7,772 bases of DNA. Source: Clostridiales bacterium. GTDB taxonomy: Bacteria > Bacillota > Clostridia > Lachnospirales > WQUN01. The notes beneath the pieces are model-generated. The model saw only the letters and a list, made by a program, of their open reading frames with translations, did no database searches and was not told the DNA's origin. The position numbers and the translations under genes are program-made. This document shows positions 1 through 7,772 of this stretch, piece after piece. The stretch lies in contig JAIRVD010000286.1 of NCBI GenBank assembly GCA_031254075.1, positions 1-7,772 on the forward strand, given 5' to 3'. The first letter of the stretch is position 1, and every line of letters begins with the position of its first letter.

Positions 1-1
1 T

Positions 2-25
2 GTACCGCTTCGCCCGCCCGTGTGA
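2..25 (+). CDS. Possible 3' end of an upstream gene (dnaN tail?), partial
   Basis: Read in the frame starting at base 2, the sequence gives V-P-L-R-P-P-V and then a TGA stop three bases before the recF start. The beta sliding clamp DnaN commonly ends in a short (M/V)-P-(L/V)-R strand, and dnaN often lies directly before recF in Bacillota, so a dnaN tail is a reasonable guess. Only seven codons are visible. A different frame, ending in TGA at 30-32 with an ATGA overlap on recF, is also open, so the true frame is not settled. An S4-domain protein of the YaaA kind is the other common neighbour at this place. Confidence 0.35.
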   Translation, partial: VPLRPPV

Positions 26-28
26 TTT

Positions 29-3013
<2,985 letters not shown>

Positions 3014-3015
<2 letters not shown>

Positions 3016-3020
3016 AGGAG
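3014..3020 (+). promoter_or_regulatory. Strong ribosome binding site (AAAGGAG)
   Basis: An AAAGGAG sequence begins within the gyrB stop codon and lies 6 bases before the ATG at 3027. It fixes the start of the stalk-domain protein and shows that this gene can be translated from the gyrB transcript without coupling. Confidence 0.85.
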
Positions 3021-3026
3021 ATTTGA

Positions 3027-3767
3027 ATGAGAAAAATTTTATTATTGTTTCTTGCAATTATAATTTTCAGCGTTCCGGTGTTTGCGAATGAAATTAACGT
3101 CACCGTAAACGGAATGCCGATTGAATTTGACCAGCCGCCGATTAATCAGGGCGGGCGTACGCTTGTTCCGGTAAGAGCGATATTTGAGGCGTTGGGTGCG
3201 AGCATTGAATGGGATGCGGGAACACAAACGGTTTCCTCGGAGCGGGGCGATGTAAATGTTTCGCTTACGATTGGCAGCAATATTTTACGAAGGAACGCCG
3301 AGGAAATCACGCTGGATGTTGCGGCGCAGATAGTCGGCGGGCGTACGCTTGTTCCGGCGAGGGCGGTTGCGGAAAGCTTCGGCGCGGAAGTCGGCTGGGA
3401 CGCCGATACGCGGACGGTTACGATTGACACGGGCGACAGGATACTTTTACGCAGACCCGACAGAATTTCGCGTGTGTATTATAACGAGGGCGATTCGCAA
3501 AATAATCCTGTTTTTCTGTATATTTATTGGGAAAACGGCATTCCTTCAATGGAGATGTTTTACGGTTCGTACACCTCAATTACAGGACAAATGGTTTCCG
3601 ATTACGAATTGTCGGGCGTGATTTCATCACAGTTTGACAGCGCGGATGTGGTTCCGCCGATTAACATAACGATTTCTTCCACTGCTGAAAACAGCATCGT
3701 TTGGCGGCAAACATCCGGAAACGTGCGTACGATTATTCTCAACATGACCGAAGAACGCGAGCAGTAA
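3027..3767 (+). CDS. Secreted protein with two copper-amine-oxidase-N-like (stalk) repeats
   Basis: This 246-residue protein begins with a signal peptide: M-R-K, a hydrophobic core (4-16) and a V-F-A cleavage site after residue 20. It is therefore probably exported and loosely associated with the cell envelope. Residues about 22-136 match the copper amine oxidase N-terminal-like domain (PF07833), a beta-rich stalk module common in secreted Bacillota proteins. The domain holds two copies of the motif G-G-R-T-L-V-P-x-R-A followed by E-x-x-G-A-x-(I/V)-x-W-D-A, spaced by 62 residues. No copper amine oxidase catalytic domain is present, so the name does not imply that enzyme activity. The remaining about 110 residues, rich in Tyr, Ser and Ile, match no family I recognise. 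There is no LPXTG anchor, SLH repeat or lipobox. The gene lies 11 bases after gyrB and its TAA overlaps the next ATG, so it probably belongs to the gyrase transcript. The domain call is firm; the function is unknown. Confidence 0.85.
   Translation: MRKILLLFLAIIIFSVPVFANEINVTVNGMPIEFDQPPINQGGRTLVPVRAIFEALGASIEWDAGTQTVSSERGDVNVSLTIGSNILRRNAEEITLDVAAQIVGGRTLVPARAVAESFGAEVGWDADTRTVTIDTGDRILLRRPDRISRVYYNEGDSQNNPVFLYIYWENGIPSMEMFYGSYTSITGQMVSDYELSGVISSQFDSADVVPPINITISSTAENSIVWRQTSGNVRTIILNMTEEREQ
3150..3171 (+). repeat. 22-base direct repeat, copy 1 (stalk motif)
   Basis: This unit, beginning GGCGGGCGTACGC, recurs exactly at 3336-3357. The spacing is 186 bases, which is 62 codons, so both copies are in the same frame and encode the G-G-R-T-L-V-P core of the two stalk repeats. 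It reflects internal domain duplication rather than a mobile element. Confidence 0.85.
3336..3357 (+). repeat. 22-base direct repeat, copy 2 (stalk motif)
   Basis: Exact second copy of the 3150-3171 unit, in frame with it. The sequence next to both copies is similar but diverged, for example GTAAGAGCG against GCGAGGGCG, so the identity may be kept by recent duplication or gene conversion. Confidence 0.85.
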
Positions 3768-4450
3768 TGAAAGAATCCGATATGTATGAGCCGATAAGAA
3801 ATATTTTGTCGGCGCAAGGATTTATCGTTCGCGGAGAGGTTAAGGGCTGTGATATTGCCGCAATAAACGGCGATGTTCTTTGGATTGTGGAAATGAAGCT
3901 TTCCGCAAACATTACCCTGATTTATCAGGCAATGGAACGACAAAAAGCTACGAATTATGTATTCGTCGCGATACCGCGTCCGAAAAAAAAGCGCGGTGAT
4001 TTTTCATCCCTGCAAAGTTTATTAAAGAAACTCGGAATCGGTCTAATCACAGTCGCGCTTGACAGCGCCGCGCGTCAAGCCGAAATCATTCTTTTCCCAA
4101 AGGACGGCAAAAAGCAAACCAAAAAAACCGACGCGATAAAAAAAGAAATTTTCGGACGAACAACCGATTCCATCGGCGGAACAACCAAAACCGCAATAAA
4201 CACCGCATATCGCGAACGTTGTGTACGCATCGCATGCCTAATCGAAGCAAAAGGCGAGATGAGCGCGAAAACCTTAGTACAACTCGGTTGTGAAAAAGAC
4301 GCATATTCAATTATCAGTACAAATTTCTACGGCTGGTTCAAGAAAATAGCTAAAGGAACCTATGACATCACTGACGTCTGCCGAAATTATCTGAGCGATA
4401 ACGAATCCGTTACACTAATTACATACTACAGAATGAAAGCAAGCGAATAG
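3767..4450 (+). CDS. DUF2161-family PD-(D/E)XK nuclease-like protein
   Basis: The 227-residue product matches my memory of the DUF2161 family (PF09929, putative PD-(D/E)XK phosphodiesterase). The N-terminal half has an acidic helix residue (E8), the motif E-V-K-G-C-D29 and then E42-M-K44, which form a D-x(n)-E-x-K nuclease core. The C-terminal half has the family block G-G-T-T-K-T-A (about residues 138-144), then T-A-Y-R-E-R-C-V-R-I-A-C-L and N-F-Y-G-W-F near the end, probably a winged-helix-like unit that could bind DNA. A Lys-rich linker joins the halves. The start at 3767 is chosen because its ATG overlaps the preceding TAA (TAATG), the usual reinitiation arrangement; an in-frame ATG at 3701 would run back through the coding region of the stalk gene. 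There is no strong ribosome binding site. Substrate and biological role are unknown for this family; cleavage of nucleic acid is inferred from the fold only. Confidence 0.8.
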   Translation: MKESDMYEPIRNILSAQGFIVRGEVKGCDIAAINGDVLWIVEMKLSANITLIYQAMERQKATNYVFVAIPRPKKKRGDFSSLQSLLKKLGIGLITVALDSAARQAEIILFPKDGKKQTKKTDAIKKEIFGRTTDSIGGTTKTAINTAYRERCVRIACLIEAKGEMSAKTLVQLGCEKDAYSIISTNFYGWFKKIAKGTYDITDVCRNYLSDNESVTLITYYRMKASE

Positions 4451-4471
4451 TTTTTCTTTTAACAAAACCCA

Positions 4472-4480
4472 TGCTATAAT
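4472..4480 (+). promoter_or_regulatory. Extended -10 promoter (TGCTATAAT)
   Basis: A perfect TATAAT at 4475-4480 is preceded by TGC, giving the TGn extended -10 element of housekeeping sigma factors. The -35 position (about 4451-4457) holds only TTTTTC-like sequence, a weak match, which is usual for extended -10 promoters. Transcription would start near 4487, leaving a leader of roughly 20-25 bases before the NYN gene start at 4510. Confidence 0.7.
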
Positions 4481-4495
4481 GAAATAAAATTATAT

Positions 4496-4501
4496 AAAAG
4501 G
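4496..4501 (+). promoter_or_regulatory. Ribosome binding site for the NYN gene (AAAAGG)
   Basis: AAAAGG lies 8 bases before the ATG at 4510 and supports that start, which also gives the expected NYN N-terminus with its first aspartate at residue 10. Confidence 0.65.
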
Positions 4502-4509
4502 TTGATTTT

Positions 4510-5901
4510 ATGGTATGTAACACTGCGATTTTCTACGATATCGAGAATTTATTGGGGCTTTTTAGCGGAAAAACTAATACTGTTTTACATTTGGATGAGA
4601 TTTTTCGGCGCGTTCATGAGATAGAAGGTGTTCATGGTGTGTCGATTCAGCGTGCATATGCGGATTGGGCGATTCCGCAGTGCAGAAATTTGAGAAATTC
4701 GGTGTTGCAGGTTGGCATTGAGCCGATTCAGATTTTCAATACGAATCAGAATGACAAGGTGAAAAACGCAGCGGATGTCAGTTTAATTATTGACGCGGTG
4801 GATTTAATCGCAAAATGTCCTGAGGTCGAAAACTATGTAATCGCGTCGGGCGACGGAATTTTTGCGTTTCTTGCGAAAAAGCTACACGAAAACGGAAAAC
4901 GCGTTATAGGTTGCAGCTTTGCCGGAATAACTAATATTATTTTCAAAAATGCCTGTGATTACTTCATTTCTATAGAAAAAACCGATACTTCGATTGTAGC
5001 GACAGCGACTGTGACGAAAAAGAAAAAACCTACAGTTACGATTGATAATTCTGCCGATTTAAAGATTGAGTCGAAGTCGGGAAAGCTTCCTAAATCAAAA
5101 TATACCGAAGCCCTCGAAAGCGCAAAAATAGAAATCTGGCGCGATTCAAAGGATATTTCGGGATGTTTGCACGTAGTGCGCAAAATAATCGAAGCATTGT
5201 TTGTAGAATCCACAAGTCATTTGCCGAGTTTGGAAATTTCCGTTCTTACATTATATGTAAGCCATTATGTGCCCGGTTTTAAAATGGACAAAAACGGCTT
5301 CAAGCGTGTCGGCGAATTTGTACGCTTTATTTTAACGGGAAGCCCGTATTGTATGCATTCGGTTGACGACAATGTCTTGCGAATTGCGCCGCGAAATGTT
5401 GCGAAAGGTATAATTCATGATGATGTAAAGGGTCTTTCAATTACTTCCTCCGAGGGAAAAAAATACGACTCCGTTTTCGATGTCCCGGCGGGTGAGCCGT
5501 TTATTTTCGCTATGTCCGCAAAAATGCCTGTCGCCGAGCCCGAGCCCGGCTCCGAGTCCGAGCCTGACCCCGGCGCGGAACAAGTTATAAAAAACTCGAT
5601 TCGCAAAAAAATTAAAAATCATTTCGAGGAGCTTTCCGCCGCGGACGCGCTTCAGCTATCGGAAATTCGCAAGCTGACCACCGCCGAATACGCGCAGGCA
5701 ACCTTCGGAGTTCGTACACCGATTCTCAAAGAAATCGAAACACGCAGCAATCTCGCCGAGCAACGCACCGCAAACGGCAAAATAAAGTATTGGAAGGAAT
5801 CATTCCGTTTCAACGGAAAAACCTACCTCGTCTACAAAGAATGGGTCGCCGGTCTGCACGAAGAACGCTTCATGGCATGGCTTGCGTCATTCAAGAAATG
5901 A
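4510..5901 (+). CDS. NYN-domain predicted ribonuclease with OST-HTH/LOTUS-like domain
   Basis: The 463-residue protein starts with a NYN domain (about 4-155), a PIN-like metal-dependent RNase fold. Visible acidic-site residues are D10 and N13 in F-Y-D-I-E-N, D89 and D95 in K-N-A-A-D-V-S-L-I-I-D-A, and D115 in A-S-G-D-G-I-F. The second Asp of the common S-G-D-x-D-F motif is replaced by Ile117. A Lys/Thr-rich linker follows, then residues about 215-295 resemble an OST-HTH/LOTUS domain, with L-P-S-L-E-I-S and G-F-K-R-V-G-E-F-V; LOTUS domains bind RNA in NYN proteins such as MARF1. A second linker, acidic and Pro/Glu-rich (342-357), leads to a C-terminal domain (about 359-463) with K-Y-W-K-E-S-F-R-F-N-G-K-T-Y-L-V, which I do not recognise. 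No signal peptide or membrane segment is seen, so it is cytoplasmic. It has its own promoter, and its stop overlaps the ftsQ start. The RNA substrate is unknown. NYN is firm; LOTUS is probable. Confidence 0.85.
   Translation: MVCNTAIFYDIENLLGLFSGKTNTVLHLDEIFRRVHEIEGVHGVSIQRAYADWAIPQCRNLRNSVLQVGIEPIQIFNTNQNDKVKNAADVSLIIDAVDLIAKCPEVENYVIASGDGIFAFLAKKLHENGKRVIGCSFAGITNIIFKNACDYFISIEKTDTSIVATATVTKKKKPTVTIDNSADLKIESKSGKLPKSKYTEALESAKIEIWRDSKDISGCLHVVRKIIEALFVESTSHLPSLEISVLTLYVSHYVPGFKMDKNGFKRVGEFVRFILTGSPYCMHSVDDNVLRIAPRNVAKGIIHDDVKGLSITSSEGKKYDSVFDVPAGEPFIFAMSAKMPVAEPEPGSESEPDPGAEQVIKNSIRKKIKNHFEELSAADALQLSEIRKLTTAEYAQATFGVRTPILKEIETRSNLAEQRTANGKIKYWKESFRFNGKTYLVYKEWVAGLHEERFMAWLASFKK
5533..5580 (+). 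repeat. Low-complexity Pro/Glu/Ser linker coding repeat
   Basis: Imperfect GAGCCC/GAGTCC six-base repeats encode A-E-P-E-P-G-S-E-S-E-P-D-P-G-A-E (residues 342-357 of the NYN protein). It is probably a flexible, acidic hinge between the LOTUS-like part and the C-terminal domain. Such repeats change length easily by slippage in multiples of six bases without loss of frame. Confidence 0.75.
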
Positions 5902-6629
5902 AACTCGAAGTTCGAACGCGTTTTTATCTCGCAATTTCTGTCGGATTAGTTCTTTTTTTTGCCCTGTTTTTTCTTCTTTCGCCGTTTTTCTATGTCGAAA
6001 CAATCGAAATCACCGGCGACTCGCGTGTTTCGCGGGAGGAAATTCTTGAACGGCTTGACGTGGGCAATAACACGCATTTATTGCTTTTCAACACGCGACA
6101 AGCGCGCAGCCGCTTAATGGAAAATATGTACATCGGAAATGTCGAATTCGAACGCGTTTTGCCCGGCAGAATGCAAGTAAATATCACCGAACGCCGTCTA
6201 ACCGCTTTTTTTGAACACTCGCCCGGTAGTTTTCTTTATCTCGATGACTATGGGCGCGTTCTCGAAATAAAAACCTTTTTCACCGACCCGCTTCCCGTTC
6301 TCCAAGGTCTGTCGTTCACGCGCTTTCAGCTCGGTGAAATCTTGGAAGTGTCCGATGTCACCGCTTTCAACGCCATAGTTCAATACGCGCAGCTTCTAAA
6401 CCACCACGACTTAATCGAACATGTTTCCTACATAAACGTGTCCGACACCTCAAATATCCGCATCATAATCAAATCCATCGAATTCAACGTAGGCACCGCC
6501 GCAAACGCAGGCGAAAAAATCCTGACAATCCAAGAAATCATAACCAAAATGCCCAACGTGGGACTAATCCCCGGATTCGTTGACTTACGTGAAATCCGAC
6601 GGGAATATTTTTTTGTGATGTTGCCGTGA
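5898..6629 (+). CDS. ftsQ: Cell division protein FtsQ/DivIB-like (POTRA domain)
   Basis: FtsQ/DivIB is a bitopic membrane protein of the divisome that links early and late division proteins through FtsB/DivIC and FtsL. The 243-residue product has a very short cytoplasmic tail (1-8), one transmembrane helix (about 9-31), and an outside POTRA domain (about 32-98) starting Y-V-E-T-I-E-I-T-G and ending N-I-T-E-R-R-L, which fit FtsQ-type POTRA (PF08478). A beta domain follows with Y-L-D-D-Y-G-R-V-L and P-L-P-V-L-Q-G-L, as in FtsQ/DivIB (PF03799), and G-F-V-D-L-R near the end. The start at 5898 is chosen because its ATG overlaps the NYN stop (ATGA). In-frame ATGs farther up, at 5790 and 5877, lie in NYN coding sequence. 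There is no clear ribosome binding site, so translation probably depends on the NYN gene. The usual dcw neighbours (murB, murG, ftsA, ftsZ) are absent here. Confidence 0.85.
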   Translation: MKLEVRTRFYLAISVGLVLFFALFFLLSPFFYVETIEITGDSRVSREEILERLDVGNNTHLLLFNTRQARSRLMENMYIGNVEFERVLPGRMQVNITERRLTAFFEHSPGSFLYLDDYGRVLEIKTFFTDPLPVLQGLSFTRFQLGEILEVSDVTAFNAIVQYAQLLNHHDLIEHVSYINVSDTSNIRIIIKSIEFNVGTAANAGEKILTIQEIITKMPNVGLIPGFVDLREIRREYFFVMLP

Positions 6630-6630
6630 G

Positions 6631-7772
6631 TTAAACCAAATATGCCCGTAATTTCTCCAACACTTTATCAATATCCAACGGCTTACCCAAATGGTCGTCC
6701 ATGCCGGCATCTATGCATTTTTCTATGTCAGATTTGAAGACATTGGCGGTCATTGCGACGATGGGCAGGCGTCCGCGCGGGCGGGCGGGCAGGGCGCGGA
6801 TGCGGCGAGTGGCTTCGAGACCGTCCATTTTGGGCATTTGAAGGTCCATGAAAACGATGTCGTATTTATTTGGGTTTTCGGAGATTAGGGTTAGTGCGTC
6901 TTCGCCGTTTGCGGCGCAGTCGATGGTGATTCCTGTTTCTTCGAGCAGGGCTGAGAGAATTTCGCGGTTAATTTCGATGTCTTCGGCGAGAAGAAGTGTT
7001 TTTCCGCTGAATTCGCGGATGTTGGTGTCGCGGACTTCTTCGGAAATTCCGAGACAATTGTTGACGCAGTCGATTATGGTTGACGAAAGAAGCGGTTTTA
7101 AAAGACATTTGCAAACGCCGGCTTCCAGAGCTTCTTCGCGGAATTGTTCCCAATCCATCGCGGTAATCATTACTACGATGGAATTTTTATTTGTGGCTAA
7201 AGCCTTGATTTTTCGGGTAAGCAAGATGCCGTTCATGCCCGGCATGTACCAGTCGATGAAGTAGATGTCGTAAACGCCAAAATCTTCGGTGAGGCGAAGG
7301 GCTTCAAAGCCGTCGGCAGCGGCGTCACACATGATGCCGATTTGCGTGAGAATGCCTTGCACTTGGTCGCGTGTATCGGCGATGTCATCGACGACCATAA
7401 CGCGAACGGTATCCCAGTTTACGCCCGGTAAAAGCATTGAGCGTGAACTTCGGTTGCTGCGCGCAGCTTTGAAATTAAACGAAAAGCGTGAGCCTTTGCC
7501 GGATTCCGAGACAAGCGAAATTTTTCCGCCCATTAATTCTATAATGTGTTTGGAAATAACAAGTCCCAAGCCGGTTCCGCCGTATTCGCGCGTGATTCCC
7601 GATTCCGCCTGCTCGAACGCTTGGAACAGGCGTTTTTGATGTTCCGGTGAAATGCCGATTCCGCTGTCCGAGACATCAATGCAAATATCGCAAAAACCGT
7701 CTTTTTCATTGGTGAGCGTTGCACCGAGATGAACGGTTCCGTTGTTCGACGTAAATTTTATCGCGTTAGAAA
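6631..7772 (-). CDS. Hybrid sensor histidine kinase with two receiver domains, partial (5' end outside window)
   Basis: The visible 379 codons are the C-terminal part of a hybrid kinase; the start lies beyond base 7772. It opens with the ATPase (HATPase_c) N box S-N-A-I-K-F-T, G1 box D-S-G-I-G-I, F box L-F-Q-A-F-E-Q and G2 box G-G-T-G-L-G-L (about 7565-7770). Receiver 1 has acidic D-D, phospho-acceptor Asp at 7252-7254 in Y-F-I-D-W-Y-M-P, Thr in I-T-A and Lys in L-L-K-P. Receiver 2 has E-D, phospho-acceptor Asp at 6844-6846 in V-F-M-D-L-Q-M-P, Thr in A-M-T-A and Lys in L-G-K-P. Both receivers keep all key residues. No HPt domain follows, since the protein ends in R-A-Y-L-V, so phosphate must pass to a separate HPt or act on the protein itself. 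The dimerisation/His domain and sensor are not seen. TTG at 7567-7569 is not the start because the ATPase domain reads straight through it. Confidence 0.93.
   Translation of the reverse strand, partial: SNAIKFTSNNGTVHLGATLTNEKDGFCDICIDVSDSGIGISPEHQKRLFQAFEQAESGITREYGGTGLGLVISKHIIELMGGKISLVSESGKGSRFSFNFKAARSNRSSRSMLLPGVNWDTVRVMVVDDIADTRDQVQGILTQIGIMCDAAADGFEALRLTEDFGVYDIYFIDWYMPGMNGILLTRKIKALATNKNSIVVMITAMDWEQFREEALEAGVCKCLLKPLLSSTIIDCVNNCLGISEEVRDTNIREFSGKTLLLAEDIEINREILSALLEETGITIDCAANGEDALTLISENPNKYDIVFMDLQMPKMDGLEATRRIRALPARPRGRLPIVAMTANVFKSDIEKCIDAGMDDHLGKPLDIDKVLEKLRAYLV
6779..6794 (+). other. G-quadruplex motif on + strand (template strand of the kinase gene)
   Basis: Four G-triplets occur at 6779-6781, 6783-6785, 6787-6789 and 6792-6794, with loops of 1, 1 and 2 bases. 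This meets the standard G3+N1-7 pattern with very short loops, which favours a stable parallel quadruplex. It lies inside the receiver 2 coding region, where the coding strand gives a Pro/Arg-rich loop (P-A-R-P-R-G-R). Since the kinase is read from the - strand, the G-rich strand is the transcribed template and the mRNA is C-rich. Confidence 0.6.

Larger units (their letters stand above)
4451..4509 (+). other. Intergenic region with promoter
   Basis: This AT-rich 59-base gap is the largest non-coding stretch in the window. It starts with a T-rich run right after the stop codon, but I find no GC-rich stem before it, so a standard intrinsic terminator is not supported. It holds the extended -10 promoter and the ribosome binding site of the NYN gene. 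Confidence 0.7.

Noticed and set aside
3701..3766. Earlier in-frame ATG for the DUF2161 gene
   Set aside because: It would overlap 66 bases of the stalk gene and add residues not expected for the family; the TAATG start at 3767 fits better.
4451..4460. T-rich run after the DUF2161 stop as intrinsic terminator
   Set aside because: No GC-rich inverted repeat comes before it.
5790..5897. Earlier in-frame ATGs for ftsQ
   Set aside because: The added residues are out-of-frame NYN coding sequence and would put a Arg-rich tail before the membrane helix; the ATGA start is more likely, though 5877 cannot be fully excluded.
5924..5940. TTCGAA-type palindromes near the ftsQ start as LexA/SOS operator
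   Set aside because: No GAAC-N4-GTTC box at a promoter; the string is coding sequence with no promoter beside it.
6885..6894. TTAGGGTTAG telomere-like string
   Set aside because: Only about one and a half units, inside receiver coding sequence; chance.
6848..7639. + strand open frames of 116-138 codons over the kinase gene
   Set aside because: They are opposite well-conserved receiver and ATPase motifs on the - strand and show no motifs of their own.

Overview
The window reads as a chromosomal, near-origin stretch of a bacterium, most likely Bacillota of the Clostridia/Negativicutes kind. The reasons are the recF-gyrB pair with a 4-base overlap, a GyrB of 637 residues without the long C-terminal insertion of enterobacterial GyrB, a secreted protein with copper-amine-oxidase-N-like (stalk) repeats typical of that phylum, strong AAAGGAG-type ribosome binding sites and an FtsQ/DivIB-type division protein. 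Species cannot be named from the sequence alone. There is no phage, transposon, tRNA, rRNA or CRISPR array.

Layout. Bases 2-25 may be the last codons of an upstream gene, possibly dnaN. Then recF (29-1105) and gyrB (1102-3015) follow on the + strand. Eleven bases later comes a signal-peptide protein with two stalk repeats (3027-3767). Its stop codon overlaps the start of a DUF2161-type PD-(D/E)XK nuclease-like gene (3767-4450). These four genes have gaps of 11 bases or less and look like one transcription unit. A 59-base gap holds the only clear promoter (extended -10 TATAAT). It drives a NYN-domain predicted ribonuclease with an OST-HTH/LOTUS-like RNA-binding region (4510-5901), whose stop overlaps the start of an FtsQ/DivIB-like cell division gene (5898-6629). 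From the opposite side, the end of a hybrid sensor histidine kinase with two receiver domains (6631 to beyond 7772, - strand) meets ftsQ with a single base between the stop codons.

How the genes relate. recF and gyrB are replication and repair housekeeping genes. The two accessory genes that follow, and then NYN-ftsQ, form an unusual mix: two predicted nucleases of different folds lie on either side of the promoter, and ftsQ sits away from the usual division and cell-wall (dcw) cluster, translationally coupled to an RNase-like gene. No complete new system is proven here. The best candidates for new biology are the NYN/OST-HTH protein with its unrecognised C-terminal domain, its coupling to ftsQ, and the DUF2161 nuclease in the gyrase operon. 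A short-loop G-quadruplex motif lies inside the second receiver-domain coding region. Annotation is complete for all stretches above 300 bases; no such stretch lacks a gene.
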